DNA of 64,000 nt from Halorussus lipolyticus (GTDB lineage Archaea > Halobacteriota > Halobacteria > Halobacteriales > Haladaptataceae), in the NCBI RefSeq assembly GCF_029338375.1, contig NZ_CP119805.1, positions 366,224 through 430,223 of the forward strand, written 5' to 3'. This document shows positions 8,324 through 16,249 of the stretch, piece by piece; positions within the stretch are counted from its first letter, which is position 1; the number at the start of each line of letters is the position of its first letter. The notes under the pieces were generated by a model. It searched no databases and was not told the DNA's origin. It worked only from the letters and a program-made list of their open reading frames with translations. A program made the translations under genes and the position numbers.

Positions 8324-8419
8324 TCAGCTACCGTCGCCGTTCGAGCTGGTGTGCTGGGTGTGTTCGCGGTCTTCGAGGTCCTCTTCTTCGTCGAGCGCTT
8401 GGATGAATGTCTCGTGCAT
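8324..8419 (-). CDS. Small acidic protein of 31 residues, candidate modified peptide
   Basis: Minus-strand ORF with ATG at 8417-8419 and TGA at 8324-8326. It begins MHETFIQALDEEEDLEDR and ends with a His/Thr/Ser/Asn/Asp-rich tail (THTSS-like, then NGDGS). It has no Cys and no membrane segment. Support for being real: haloarchaeal acidic composition, GC-rich third positions, and a TTTAAG box about 26-33 bases before the ATG, as expected for a leaderless gene. It sits between two ATP-grasp genes and a PqqD-M50 protease gene, and it combines many Glu/Asp with Thr/Ser, the side chains that graspetide enzymes join. No homologue is known to me; the peptide role is a hypothesis. Confidence 0.42.
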   Translation of the reverse strand: MHETFIQALDEEEDLEDREHTQHTSSNGDGS

Positions 8420-8573
8420 GCTACATACTGTATAACATGCCTTCCTAACTTAAACTTTTCTACAATCAACTAAAATAATTAATATCGAGCAGTGATTATA
8501 TTTATCCCGGAGACTCAGCGTCCTTCCGGCGTTCGACCGGTACAATCAGGAGACCGGCGGATTTACGGGCCGC

Positions 8574-9623
8574 TCACTCGCCGGACACCGAGAGAGTCGC
8601 GCGCAGACGCCCGGTGACGTTGAGCCACGAATCCACGTAGATGGCGGCGGTGAGCGCCGCCGCGATTCCTGCACCGCCCACGTCGCCGAACACGTACCCG
8701 AGGACTAAACTGACCGCGAACTCCACGATGACGAGACCGTAGGAGAGCGCCGCGTAGGCCGCCTGCCACGTCGGGCGGCCGTTCCGCAAGTGTTCGATTC
8801 CGCGGGTCCGGATGTTCTGCTCGTCCAGAAAGTCGGTCATCAAGAGGTAGCCGTCGCCGTGGAACAGGGGGACGATGGCGAACATCTGGAGGTTGAAACA
8901 GAGGACGCCCGCGAGTGCCAACCCCGGATGGGGGAAGACGGTGTGATACAGCGCGAACACCCCGAGCGTCCAGACGAGGCCGTAGGCCGGTCCCGCCAGC
9001 GTGTTCCACATCCGCCGGTTGCGGGGCAGACACCACCCGCCGTGGGTCCGGGTCACGACTGCTGGAATCACCCCGTTGATGACCGACGCGCCGAACTCGG
9101 GGTCGAGTCCCTGCTTCCACGCAGTGTAGTAGTGGCCGAACTCGTGGACGACCACCGAGCAGACGACGGTCGGAATCGCCAGCGGCAGGGCACCGAACAG
9201 GTACTGGTAGGGTCGGTCGAGCATCGGTTGGGCCAGCGTCGAAAGCGCGTTGGTCCACAGCACCCCGCCGATGCAGAACAGGAGCGCGACGGCGAGCGCC
9301 CGGTGCCAGAGCCGGATGTCCTCGGGCGGTCGGACTCGCTCGACCGGAGCGTCCTCGCGGACGAATCCCTCGTCGCGCATCTCTCGGAGGACGTTCGCCG
9401 CACCGGAATCCTGCTCGGCCGTCTCGGCGATGAGGTCCTCGATGGACATCTCGGAGGCCTTCGCTCGTAGCGTGTCTACCACCACCTTCGGGACCTCCTT
9501 GAACTGCTTGTCCGGGGTCCGGATGCGGTACTTGTCGTCCATGGCGACCCACGTGAACCCGTACCGGGTGTCGGTCTCCTCGACCTCCGTTTCGAGGGTC
9601 AGGCGGTCAGTTGGCAGGCGCAT
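8574..9623 (-). CDS. Membrane zinc metalloprotease, M50-like, with PqqD-like N-terminal domain
   Basis: 349 residues. Residues about 20-90 (TRYGFTWVAMDDKYRIR to AANVLREMRDEGFV) look like a PqqD-type winged-helix, the peptide-recognition fold (RRE) of RiPP systems. From about residue 108 the protein is membrane-embedded and carries HEFGH at 160-164 (zinc ligands and catalytic Glu) and a later LFHGDGY (Asp257, probable third ligand). This fusion matches the 'peptide zinc metalloprotease' group linked to peptide maturation or export rather than classic site-2 proteases. Monocistronic on the minus strand. Adjacent genes are the 31-residue ORF and two ATP-grasp ligases, which supports a peptide-processing role, though it is unproven. 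Confidence 0.75.
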   Translation of the reverse strand: MRLPTDRLTLETEVEETDTRYGFTWVAMDDKYRIRTPDKQFKEVPKVVVDTLRAKASEMSIEDLIAETAEQDSGAANVLREMRDEGFVREDAPVERVRPPEDIRLWHRALAVALLFCIGGVLWTNALSTLAQPMLDRPYQYLFGALPLAIPTVVCSVVVHEFGHYYTAWKQGLDPEFGASVINGVIPAVVTRTHGGWCLPRNRRMWNTLAGPAYGLVWTLGVFALYHTVFPHPGLALAGVLCFNLQMFAIVPLFHGDGYLLMTDFLDEQNIRTRGIEHLRNGRPTWQAAYAALSYGLVIVEFAVSLVLGYVFGDVGGAGIAAALTAAIYVDSWLNVTGRLRATLSVSGE

Positions 9624-9665
9624 ACTCTACTCAATCGTCCTTAATTCAAGATTGAATGGATGCGT

Positions 9666-9731
9666 TTAATAGCTTTGGTCGGCTGATGCCCCGGTCGGAG
9701 CATCAAGGCGGGGTCCTCGTGTTCGAGACAT
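9666..9731 (-). CDS. Possible 21-residue leader ORF
   Basis: ATG at 9731 and TAA at 9666, directly upstream of the M50 gene. Begins MSRTRGPRLDAPTGASADQ. A CTATATAG box at about 9763-9770 could drive it with a short leader. Too short to judge by codon use, so it may be just part of the M50 5' leader. Confidence 0.22.
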   Translation of the reverse strand: MSRTRGPRLDAPTGASADQSY

Positions 9732-9949
9732 GACTGCTCGGAAATATACAAGTGTCTCAAAGCTATATAGAAATTGCTGAAGAAATTGTAAATATTTGGG
9801 TTCTCGAAACGCCGACTGCCACTGGTCGGTTCGACTGCTGGCTTCGGACCCTCGGCGCGCTGACTCGCGGCGGCCGTTCGCTATCTTCGGTTTCGTGGGC
9901 CTCGCTGTCGTCGGGAAGGGGGCCTGAACGCCGGAGATAACCTCCTCGA
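9732..9949. other. Intergenic region with AT-rich promoter-like stretch
   Basis: Between the 21-residue ORF and the SDR gene, both transcribed leftward. 9735-9800 is AT-rich with CTATATAG and AAATATAC boxes, consistent with promoter elements for the M50 transcript. Short ORFs on both strands here lack haloarchaeal composition and are not called. Confidence 0.4.
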
Positions 9950-10720
9950 CTACTCGATGACCGTTTCGCAACCACCGTCCGCGACGAAGGCGTGCCCGGT
10001 CACGAACGAGGCTTCGTCGCTGGCGAGGAAGTTGATACAGTTGGCTATCTCCTCGGGTTCCGCGAATCGGCCGAGGACGTGCAGGTCCTCGCCGCGCTCG
10101 CGGACCGATTCGGGGTCCTCGAATTCGCTGAGGTGTTCTTCGAGCATCTTGGTCTCGACCATTCCGGGACAGACCGCGTTGACGCGCACGCCCGTCGGTC
10201 CGAGGCGACCGGCCAGCGACCGAGTGAAGTTCACGATTGCGGCCTTCGAAGTCGCGTAGGGAAGCACCGGCGTGTACCCGCGCAGTCCGACCGCGGATGC
10301 CGTGTTGACGATTGCGCCCTCGCCCTGCTCCTTCATTATGGGAGCGACGGCCCGACACCCGTTCCAAGCCCCGTTGATGTTCACGTCGAACACCCGGTCA
10401 CGTTCCTCCTCGGTGATGTCCTCGATGGCTTTCATCGTGCCGGAAATGCCGGCGTTGTTGCACAACACGTCGATGCGCCCGTAATCCTCGACGACGGTAT
10501 CCACGACGCTCTGGAAGGCCTCGGCGTCGCTGACGTCTAGTTCTGCGAACACCGCGTCTCCACCCGCCTCCCGGATGTCCTCGGCGACGGTTTTTCCGGC
10601 ATCGACGTCGATGTCGGTCACGACGACAGTTGCGCCCCGTTCGGCGAATCTTCGGGATGTCGCCGCACCGATGCCGCTTGCGGCTCCAGTAACGAGGACC
10701 ACATCGTTTTCGAAATCCAT
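9950..10720 (-). CDS. Short-chain dehydrogenase/reductase (SDR)
   Basis: NAD(P)-dependent classical SDR, 256 residues from the start at 10720 (MDFENDVVLVTG). Seen: cofactor loop TGAASGIG (11-18), NNAG (88-91), and the catalytic set Ser142, Tyr155 and Lys159 (YATSK). An Asp near residue 36 at the end of the second strand (VVVTDID) favours NAD(H) over NADP(H). A 9-residue upstream extension to an ATG at 10747 is less likely because SDRs normally begin just before the first strand. The C-terminal FVADGG is typical. Substrate unknown. Confidence 0.85.
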   Translation of the reverse strand: MDFENDVVLVTGAASGIGAATSRRFAERGATVVVTDIDVDAGKTVAEDIREAGGDAVFAELDVSDAEAFQSVVDTVVEDYGRIDVLCNNAGISGTMKAIEDITEEERDRVFDVNINGAWNGCRAVAPIMKEQGEGAIVNTASAVGLRGYTPVLPYATSKAAIVNFTRSLAGRLGPTGVRVNAVCPGMVETKMLEEHLSEFEDPESVRERGEDLHVLGRFAEPEEIANCINFLASDEASFVTGHAFVADGGCETVIE

Positions 10721-11162
10721 GTATTTCGGAAAGGAGAGGTTTTTCATACCACTTTTTATATATTTAAAACAATTAATAAAAGAAATAAATAATAAAGAGT
10801 TTTTAGATAATATATGGGTGGAATAATAGATGATTGCGTGTATGTAACCACAAATATGTGATTAGTTCTCAACTAGATGCAACGTTCGGTGGCGCTATAC
10901 CTGCCTCAAATATAATTTATATACATGTTGTTCAGCTATCAGTGTAGACACGACTGCAACGGCCCGGAACCGATTGCGTCCTCGGAATCGACACCAACCT
11001 GTTGGTTTCGGCGGCCGGACCACAGACCGAGGAGGAACCGGTCGAAACGTGAGCACTCAGCGCGACTCGCCTGTCCACGTAACCAAACTGCCACTCTTTC
11101 CGGGGACACGTTACGAGCGTAGTTCACTACTTTTTATTATCGCCCTCGGAGTACCACCGCCC
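10721..11162. other. Divergent intergenic region, AT-rich
   Basis: 442 bases between divergently transcribed SDR and M24 genes. 10750-10930 is very AT-rich (including AAATATAATTTATATAC near 10907-10923) and then GC rises. The M24 promoter box TTTTTATTAT is at 11131-11140. Short ORFs in both directions (up to about 65 codons) lack convincing composition; I see no RNA gene. Confidence 0.5.
11131..11140 (+). promoter_or_regulatory. TATA-like box for M24 gene
   Basis: TTTTTATTAT lies 24-33 bases before the ATG at 11163, and fixes the start. Confidence 0.5.
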
Positions 11163-12437
11163 ATGGGCTTCTATCAGCGCGATTTCATGGAAGGCACCCG
11201 CGGCACGATGGGCGTCGATTGGGAGGAGCGAATCAACTTCCAGCGTCTGCGCGAGGAGCGCAAGGAGCGCGCCTTGGAACAGATGGCCGAGCAGGAACTC
11301 GGAAGTATGCTCCTCATCAACGACCCCAACGTCCGGTACGTGACCGGACTCGCCATGACCGGCGGGAGCGGGGCCGACCACTACACCCTCCTGACCGAGG
11401 ACGGCGACGTGGTTCACTGGGACACCGCCGACCACGCCAGCAACCAGCAGTTCAACTGCCCGTGGTTGGACGACATCCGGTACGCCGCGCCGGGCCTCGG
11501 TAACGTCCCTCGTGCTTCCGGTCGGAACTCGGCCCGCGATTGGCTGAAGGGCAAGATGGCCGACCTCGTGGTCGAGGCGATGGACGAGTACGGCGTCAAG
11601 AAAGAGCCGATGGGCATCGACGTGGGCAACCAGCCACTCATCCAGAAGTTCGAGGAGCGCGGCGTGGACGTTCGGACCGGCGAATGCGCTCAGGCCATGG
11701 AGGACGCCCGGAAGGTCAAGACCCGCGACGAAATCGAGTGTCTCCGACAGGTCGCGGCCATCTGCGAGGCCGGATTCCAGCGCATCAAGGAGACCGCAAA
11801 GCCCGGCATGCGCGAGTCCGAGGTCTGGGGCGAGGCCACCAAGGAACTCTGGCGACTCGGCGCGATGGTGCAGGGCGGCTACTGCACTTCCGGCCCGAAT
11901 ACGTGGCCCAAGCACCAAGCCAACACGACTGACCGGGTGATTCGGCCCGGCGATTTGGTCTACGCCGACTTCTACAACATCGGCTTCATGGGCTATCGCT
12001 CCTGCTACTACCGCACCTTCAGCATGGGCGAACCCACCCAAGCCCAGAAGGACGCCTACGAGAAGGCCCGCGACGACCTCTACGACGTGTTAGAGCGCAT
12101 CGAACCCGGCGCGACCACGGACGAAATCTGCAAGGGCTTCCCCGACAAGGAGGGCGAACACATGGACTGGTACGGCGCGGAGGACTACTGGGAGATGACC
12201 ACCAACCACTGGGCGCACGGTCTGGGTCTCCAACTCTACGAGGTCCCGCTCATCTGGCGCGGCCTCTCGCCCGACCACCCCATCGAAATCGAGGAGGGCA
12301 TGACGATGGCCGTCGAGACGATGCAACCCGCCGAGAATCAGGGTGTCCGCGTCGAGGAGATGGTGGTCGTCCGCGAGAACGGCGTCGAGATTCTGAGCCA
12401 GTGGCCCGTCGAGGAGATTACGACCATCGAACACTGA
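11163..12437 (+). CDS. M24-family (Xaa-Pro peptidase-like) protein with altered metal site
   Basis: 424 residues with a creatinase-type N-terminal domain and a pita-bread C-terminal domain. Aligning with the five M24 metal ligands gives Asp269 (VYADFYN), Cys281 where the second Asp is expected (GYRSCYYRTF), His352 (WAHGLG), Glu385 (AVETMQP) and Glu398 (VRVEEM). A His normally next to the substrate pocket (HE.P) is Tyr (LYEVP). So a standard two-metal aminopeptidase is doubtful; a one-metal or non-peptidase role (creatinase-like or lyase) is possible. A leaderless promoter (TTTTTATTAT, 24-33 bases upstream) supports the start at 11163 rather than a longer ORF from 10974. Confidence 0.8.
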   Translation: MGFYQRDFMEGTRGTMGVDWEERINFQRLREERKERALEQMAEQELGSMLLINDPNVRYVTGLAMTGGSGADHYTLLTEDGDVVHWDTADHASNQQFNCPWLDDIRYAAPGLGNVPRASGRNSARDWLKGKMADLVVEAMDEYGVKKEPMGIDVGNQPLIQKFEERGVDVRTGECAQAMEDARKVKTRDEIECLRQVAAICEAGFQRIKETAKPGMRESEVWGEATKELWRLGAMVQGGYCTSGPNTWPKHQANTTDRVIRPGDLVYADFYNIGFMGYRSCYYRTFSMGEPTQAQKDAYEKARDDLYDVLERIEPGATTDEICKGFPDKEGEHMDWYGAEDYWEMTTNHWAHGLGLQLYEVPLIWRGLSPDHPIEIEEGMTMAVETMQPAENQGVRVEEMVVVRENGVEILSQWPVEEITTIEH

Positions 12438-12494
12438 CGAGGCTCACTCGGTCTCTCGGGCCGGCGGGCCGAAAAAATAGGCTCGATGTCTCGG

Positions 12495-12893
12495 CTATAG
12501 CGGGTTGGTCGAGACGGTGACATCGTCGGTGTCGATACCCTCGTAGCTCCCGCCGGAGCGCACCAGCCACTTGTCCCCGTTCGTCGGGTCGCTATCGTCG
12601 TCGCCGGTGCTGACGCCGCCGTATATCTCGTAGTAGTCGCCGCCGTCCTCTATCGCGTCGATGGAATCAGCGCTGTCCTCCTCGGTGAACTCGGTCCCGA
12701 AGACCGCCGTCTCGGAACTCGCCTTCGGGACGTGGATGAGGTACGCAGAGTACCCCGACTTCGAGCCGACGATTAGCTCGTAGTCGCTTCCGGCGGCGAC
12801 CGCGCTCCCCGAACCGAGGACGGCGAGGGCTGAACTCGATGCGAGTGCTATTCCGCTCTTCTTCAGGACGTCGCGTCTTGAGTTGGATTCCAT
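12495..12893 (-). CDS. Tat-exported small secreted protein
   Basis: 132 residues. The N-terminus has a twin-arginine signal (SRRDVLKKSGIALASSSALAVLG) with a likely cleavage near AVAAG, and no lipobox Cys, so probably released or loosely held outside. The mature part (about 95 residues) is acidic and rich in Gly, Ser, Tyr and Asp (YELIVGSKSGYSAYLIHVP), suggesting a small beta-structured domain. No family recognised. Stands alone between convergent and unrelated genes. Confidence 0.65.
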   Translation of the reverse strand: MESNSRRDVLKKSGIALASSSALAVLGSGSAVAAGSDYELIVGSKSGYSAYLIHVPKASSETAVFGTEFTEEDSADSIDAIEDGGDYYEIYGGVSTGDDDSDPTNGDKWLVRSGGSYEGIDTDDVTVSTNPL

Positions 12894-13081
12894 ACATGTT
12901 ATTGTTAGTAGGATATAGTTAAATGATTTATGGCTATGGGGTTAGCTCTATATCCGTGATAAAAGCGTCGGCAGGGCTTCTCGCCGGAACGAGTTCGATT
13001 CGTTGCGGTTGAACGTTGGTAGTGGTAACCACTGGTCACGTCCGACGCGATTGACGGCCAGAATCGGTGCCACTACGCCGC

Positions 13082-13474
13082 CTAATCCCCCGTGATTCCG
13101 TCGTCCTTCACGCTCGGCGCGCCGACGACCAGCAGGCGGCCCGCATCAAGCGCCTCGAACTGTCGCCACGTCTCGGGCGGCATCACGACCACTTCGTCTT
13201 CTCCGAGTTCGAAGGTTTCGCGCTCGACTGCTCCGTCCTCGCTTTCCCCTTTCTCCTCACTTTCGACGGTCACGAGAAACGTCCCGGAGAGGACGTAGTA
13301 GAGTTCTTCCTGTTCCTCGTGGCGGTGCCAGTTGTTCGTCTCGCCCTCCGCGAACTCCCAGACGCTGGGGCGCATCTCCTCGGGGCGGAGTCGATACCCC
13401 ACGGCCTTCAGGTCGGGTTCGATGTCCTCCACGTCGCGTGTTTCGAGGTCCGCAAGGCTAGTTTTCTCGTACAT
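13082..13474 (-). CDS. Cupin-domain protein
   Basis: Single-domain cupin, 130 residues from the start at 13474 (MYEKTSLADL). Cupin motif 1 is NNWHRHEEQEELYYVLSG (His, His and Glu metal ligands) and motif 2 is near VVVMPPETWRQFEA, in which the usual His is absent. A charged insertion (EEKGESEDGA) lies between strands. Function unknown; cupins of this size are often metal-dependent enzymes or small-molecule binders. A 9-residue longer start at 13501 is possible. Confidence 0.72.
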   Translation of the reverse strand: MYEKTSLADLETRDVEDIEPDLKAVGYRLRPEEMRPSVWEFAEGETNNWHRHEEQEELYYVLSGTFLVTVESEEKGESEDGAVERETFELGEDEVVVMPPETWRQFEALDAGRLLVVGAPSVKDDGITGD

Positions 13475-13547
13475 GCCCGTAGGTTCGACGCGACGTGGCA
13501 AAAGGATGGAGGCAAAAACCGACCATCGCGGACCTGAACTTTATACA

Positions 13548-13747
13548 CGAAGACGGTTCTGCCTGCCGACGAGTCCGTAATGAAGAAGGCGGGGCGGATT
13601 TCGGGACGACTGATTGCTCGGGGATAGCGAATCGAACGCAACGACTGTATCATCGCGGCGACTGCACTCGCCAACGACGAACCGGTCGTGACGCGAAACG
13701 TCCGCCACTTCGACCGAATCGAAGGCGTCGAGGTAGTGACGTACTGA
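13548..13747 (+). pseudogene. VapC-like PIN-domain toxin remnant
   Basis: Plus-strand codons ending at TGA 13745-13747 translate to a typical PIN-domain C-terminus: DCIIAATALANDEPVVTRN followed by HFDRIEGVEVVTY. Upstream in the same frame is KAGRISGRLIARG, but it is interrupted by TAG at 13625-13627, just before RIERNDC. The N-terminal half with the first catalytic Asp is missing, and no VapB antitoxin is seen. So this is a 5'-truncated, stop-interrupted toxin gene, non-functional. It fills the gap between the cupin and dUTPase-like genes. Confidence 0.75.
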
Positions 13748-13749
13748 CG

Positions 13750-14187
13750 CTACTCCGACTCCTCGTCGGGCGGAAGCACCGTCGAAATCCGGGCGTTCTC
13801 CTTGAGTCGAATCCCGCCCGGTGGGACCGAGAGGGGGATTCTGCCGAGGTCGGTCAGTTCCAGCGTCGGGTGGAAAGCCCCGCGCTCGCGGACCGCATCG
13901 CGGGTCTGGACCCTCAGCGGGCGGTCCGCGTCGAGGGTCTCGTTGTACTCCACGAGGTACTGGCCGGCCTCCAAGTGCCACCACTGGTAGTCGTCCTCAT
14001 CGTTGCGCCACACCTTCTCGTGGGCGGCGCAGTTGGCGTGACGGAGTTCGTCGCCGCCGAAATCGACCCTTCCGGGGGTCTCGACGGTCAGCACTTCGCT
14101 CACGGTCAAATCGAGGCCGCGGTCGGTCACTTGGGTCTCCTCGTGGAGGAGGCCCGAGACGAGTGTCGTCAGTTCGCTTGGTCGCAT
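13750..14187 (-). CDS. dCTP deaminase / dUTPase-like protein
   Basis: 145 residues, start at 14187 (MRPSELTTLV). Features that fit the dUTPase/dCTP-deaminase beta fold: a central YLVEYNETL strand, and the C-terminal segment FHPTLELTDLGRIPLSVPPGGIRLKENARIS, which resembles the trimer-forming part of that superfamily. I do not see the full set of catalytic motifs, so it may be a divergent member with another nucleotide or no enzymatic role. Located downstream of the sugar ABC operon on the same strand, 53 bases from the aspartate-dehydrogenase-like gene. Confidence 0.55.
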   Translation of the reverse strand: MRPSELTTLVSGLLHEETQVTDRGLDLTVSEVLTVETPGRVDFGGDELRHANCAAHEKVWRNDEDDYQWWHLEAGQYLVEYNETLDADRPLRVQTRDAVRERGAFHPTLELTDLGRIPLSVPPGGIRLKENARISTVLPPDEESE

Positions 14188-14240
14188 GGATATATCGCCG
14201 GGTGCCACGACCAAAAACTTCGGGACGCGCGGGACGACGT

Positions 14241-15026
14241 TCAGACGAACCGCAGTCCGTCGTCACCACCGAGGACCCGGCGTATCGACCCCCAAATCGA
14301 GACCAGCGTGTAGTCGCCGGTGACGCCCTTGATAGCGCTCTCCCGGACGATTTCGAGGTCGAACCCGTCGCCCGACGCCGTAATCACGTGGTTGGCGCTC
14401 GTGGCCTCCGGGTCGGCGACCAGCATCGACTCGGTGTCGTCCAGTCCGAGGGAGGCCAGCGCCACCACCGCGTGGGAGTTGAAGTTTCGCGGGAATCGCT
14501 CGCAGAGGCCCCGGACGGGTCCCTCGTAGAGGACGGTTCGTCCCTCGATGTCGTCCGGAGATACCTCGTCGGTGTACCCGAAATCGAGGTGGTCGGGGGC
14601 CTTCGTCGCGGTGATGGATACCGAATCGAGTGCTTCCCGCGCGTCGAGGAGTCCGTCGATGCCGAACAGCGCGGCGTGAGGAAGGTAGACGGCGTTCCCG
14701 TTCTCGCTCGCGGTCGAGACGAGTCGTCGCTCGACGGACTCGTCCACGAACGCGGACCCGGAGAGGACCATGAGGTCGCTCGCTTGGAGGACCGTCGCCC
14801 CGAGGTCAGCGACGACTTCGTGAGTGGCCGCTTCCACGACCAAATCGACCGGTCGGTCTGCGAGCCGCGTCGGGTCGGTCACTTGCTTCTCCTGCGGAAG
14901 CCCCTCCTTCTCCGACCGAACCAGAACGTAGTCGAGTTCGAAGTCCGGTGCCGACTCGACGTACTCTGCGAGGGCGCGGCCGATGCGACCGAATCCGAGC
15001 AGTCCGAGGGTGTAGGTCTGTGTCAT
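14241..15026 (-). CDS. L-aspartate dehydrogenase-like oxidoreductase (NadX/DUF108 type)
   Basis: 261 residues. N-terminal Rossmann motif [29 protein letters not shown] and [12 protein letters not shown] in the nucleotide domain; and a C-terminal catalytic domain with [12 protein letters not shown] and [17 protein letters not shown], hallmarks of aspartate dehydrogenases that make iminoaspartate for NAD synthesis. Its ATG overlaps the stop of the sugar-ABC ATPase gene by four bases (ATGA), so it is part of that operon. Why an aspartate-dehydrogenase homologue sits in a sugar-uptake operon is unclear; it may act on another substrate. Confidence 0.75.
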   Translation of the reverse strand: MTQTYTLGLLGFGRIGRALAEYVESAPDFELDYVLVRSEKEGLPQEKQVTDPTRLADRPVDLVVEAATHEVVADLGATVLQASDLMVLSGSAFVDESVERRLVSTASENGNAVYLPHAALFGIDGLLDAREALDSVSITATKAPDHLDFGYTDEVSPDDIEGRTVLYEGPVRGLCERFPRNFNSHAVVALASLGLDDTESMLVADPEATSANHVITASGDGFDLEIVRESAIKGVTGDYTLVSIWGSIRRVLGGDDGLRFV

Positions 15027-16249
15027 TGGTCACGGTCCCGAGTGAGGTTGTCGCCGGTTTCGGCGTCGAAGACGTGGCCTGCGCCCACCTCCACGCCGAC
15101 GGTGATGGTGTCGCCCTCGCTGGCGGTGGTGTCGTTCGAGACTCGCGCGGTGAACTCCGAGGACTCGTCGTCGGTCGCACCGGGAGGAGCAAGCGTCAGG
15201 TCCACGTTCGACCCCATCGGTTCGACCACCTTGACGTAGGCCCGGAAGGAGCGCCGGGAGTCTATTTCGTCGCTGTCGAGGAGGGCGGCGTCCTGCAAGT
15301 CCTCGGGTCGAATCCCGAAGACGAGTCGCTCGCGGTCGCCGTCCCACGACGAGAGCGCCGCCGCCATCTCGTCGGGAAGCGCGAGTTCGAAGGCCTCCGA
15401 GAGGAGCCAGAGGTCGCCGTCGCGCTCGTCGTCCTGCTCGCTCAGTTCCACCGCGAAGAAGTTCATCGGCGGTTCCCCGATGAATCCGGCGACGAACCGG
15501 TTGGCAGGATGCTCGTAGACCTCCTGCGGCGGCGCGATTTGCTGGAGTCGGCCGTCGTTCATCACAGCCACGCGGTCGCCCAGCGTCATGGCCTCCTCTT
15601 GGTCGTGGGTGACGTACACCGAGGTCTTGCCCACTCTGCGGTGGAGTTTGTTCAACTCGGTCCGCATCTGGATGCGGAGCTTTGCGTCCAGATTCGACAG
15701 CGGTTCGTCGAACAGGAACAACTCGGGGTCCCGGATGATGGCCCGGCCGAGCGCCACGCGCTGTTGCTGACCGCCCGACAGGTCTCTGGGTTGGCGGTCC
15801 AGCAGTTCTCCGATGCCGAGCATCTCGGCGGTCTCCTCGACCTTCCGCTGGCGCTCGTCCTTCGGGTACTTCCGAATCGTGAGCGGGAACGCGAGGTTCT
15901 CGCGCACCGTCTTGTGGGGGTAGAGCGCGTAGTTCTGGAACACCATCGCCACGTTCCGCTCGCGGGGGTCGCGGCCCGCCACGTTCTCGCCGTTGATTTC
16001 GACCCGGCCCTCGGAGGGGTCTTCGAGACCCGCGACCATCCGGAGCGTCGTGGTCTTGCCACACCCCGAGGGACCGACGAAGACGACGAACTCCCCGTCG
16101 TAGATGTCCATCGAAACGTGGTCCACTGCGACGACTTCGCCGCCCTCCTCTTCGAATCGCTTGGTCACGCCGTCGAGGCGCAGGCTCACTTCGCGGTCCT
16201 CGACGTTCGTGTACTCCTCGCTCGCGGTCTCTGGTGCTGTGTCGCTCAT
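15023..16249 (-). CDS. Carbohydrate ABC transporter ATPase (MalK/UgpC type)
   Basis: 408 residues from the start at 16249 ([12 protein letters not shown]). ABC domain with Walker [19 protein letters not shown]-loop in [13 protein letters not shown], signature [14 protein letters not shown] and Walker [17 protein letters not shown], then a C-terminal OB-type regulatory domain (about 250 onward, with [11 protein letters not shown]). This marks it as the shared-type ATPase for CUT1 sugar importers. Separated from the permease genes by 442 bases that contain a repeat element, so it may also have its own promoter. Overlaps the next gene by four bases. Confidence 0.9.
   Translation of the reverse strand: MSDTAPETASEEYTNVEDREVSLRLDGVTKRFEEEGGEVVAVDHVSMDIYDGEFVVFVGPSGCGKTTTLRMVAGLEDPSEGRVEINGENVAGRDPRERNVAMVFQNYALYPHKTVRENLAFPLTIRKYPKDERQRKVEETAEMLGIGELLDRQPRDLSGGQQQRVALGRAIIRDPELFLFDEPLSNLDAKLRIQMRTELNKLHRRVGKTSVYVTHDQEEAMTLGDRVAVMNDGRLQQIAPPQEVYEHPANRFVAGFIGEPPMNFFAVELSEQDDERDGDLWLLSEAFELALPDEMAAALSSWDGDRERLVFGIRPEDLQDAALLDSDEIDSRRSFRAYVKVVEPMGSNVDLTLAPPGATDDESSEFTARVSNDTTASEGDTITVGVEVGAGHVFDAETGDNLTRDRDQ

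Noticed and set aside
8204..8473. 89-codon plus-strand ORF after ATP-grasp ligase B
   Set aside because: Runs through the 16-bp repeats and antisense to the 31-residue ORF; no promoter and hydrophobic nonsense composition.
9763..9975. 70-codon minus-strand ORF overlapping the SDR end
   Set aside because: Overlaps a real gene in another frame and is Arg/Ser-rich unlike haloarchaeal proteins.
10939..11127. 62-codon minus-strand ORF
   Set aside because: Short, basic, and lies in the promoter region of the M24 gene; no motif.
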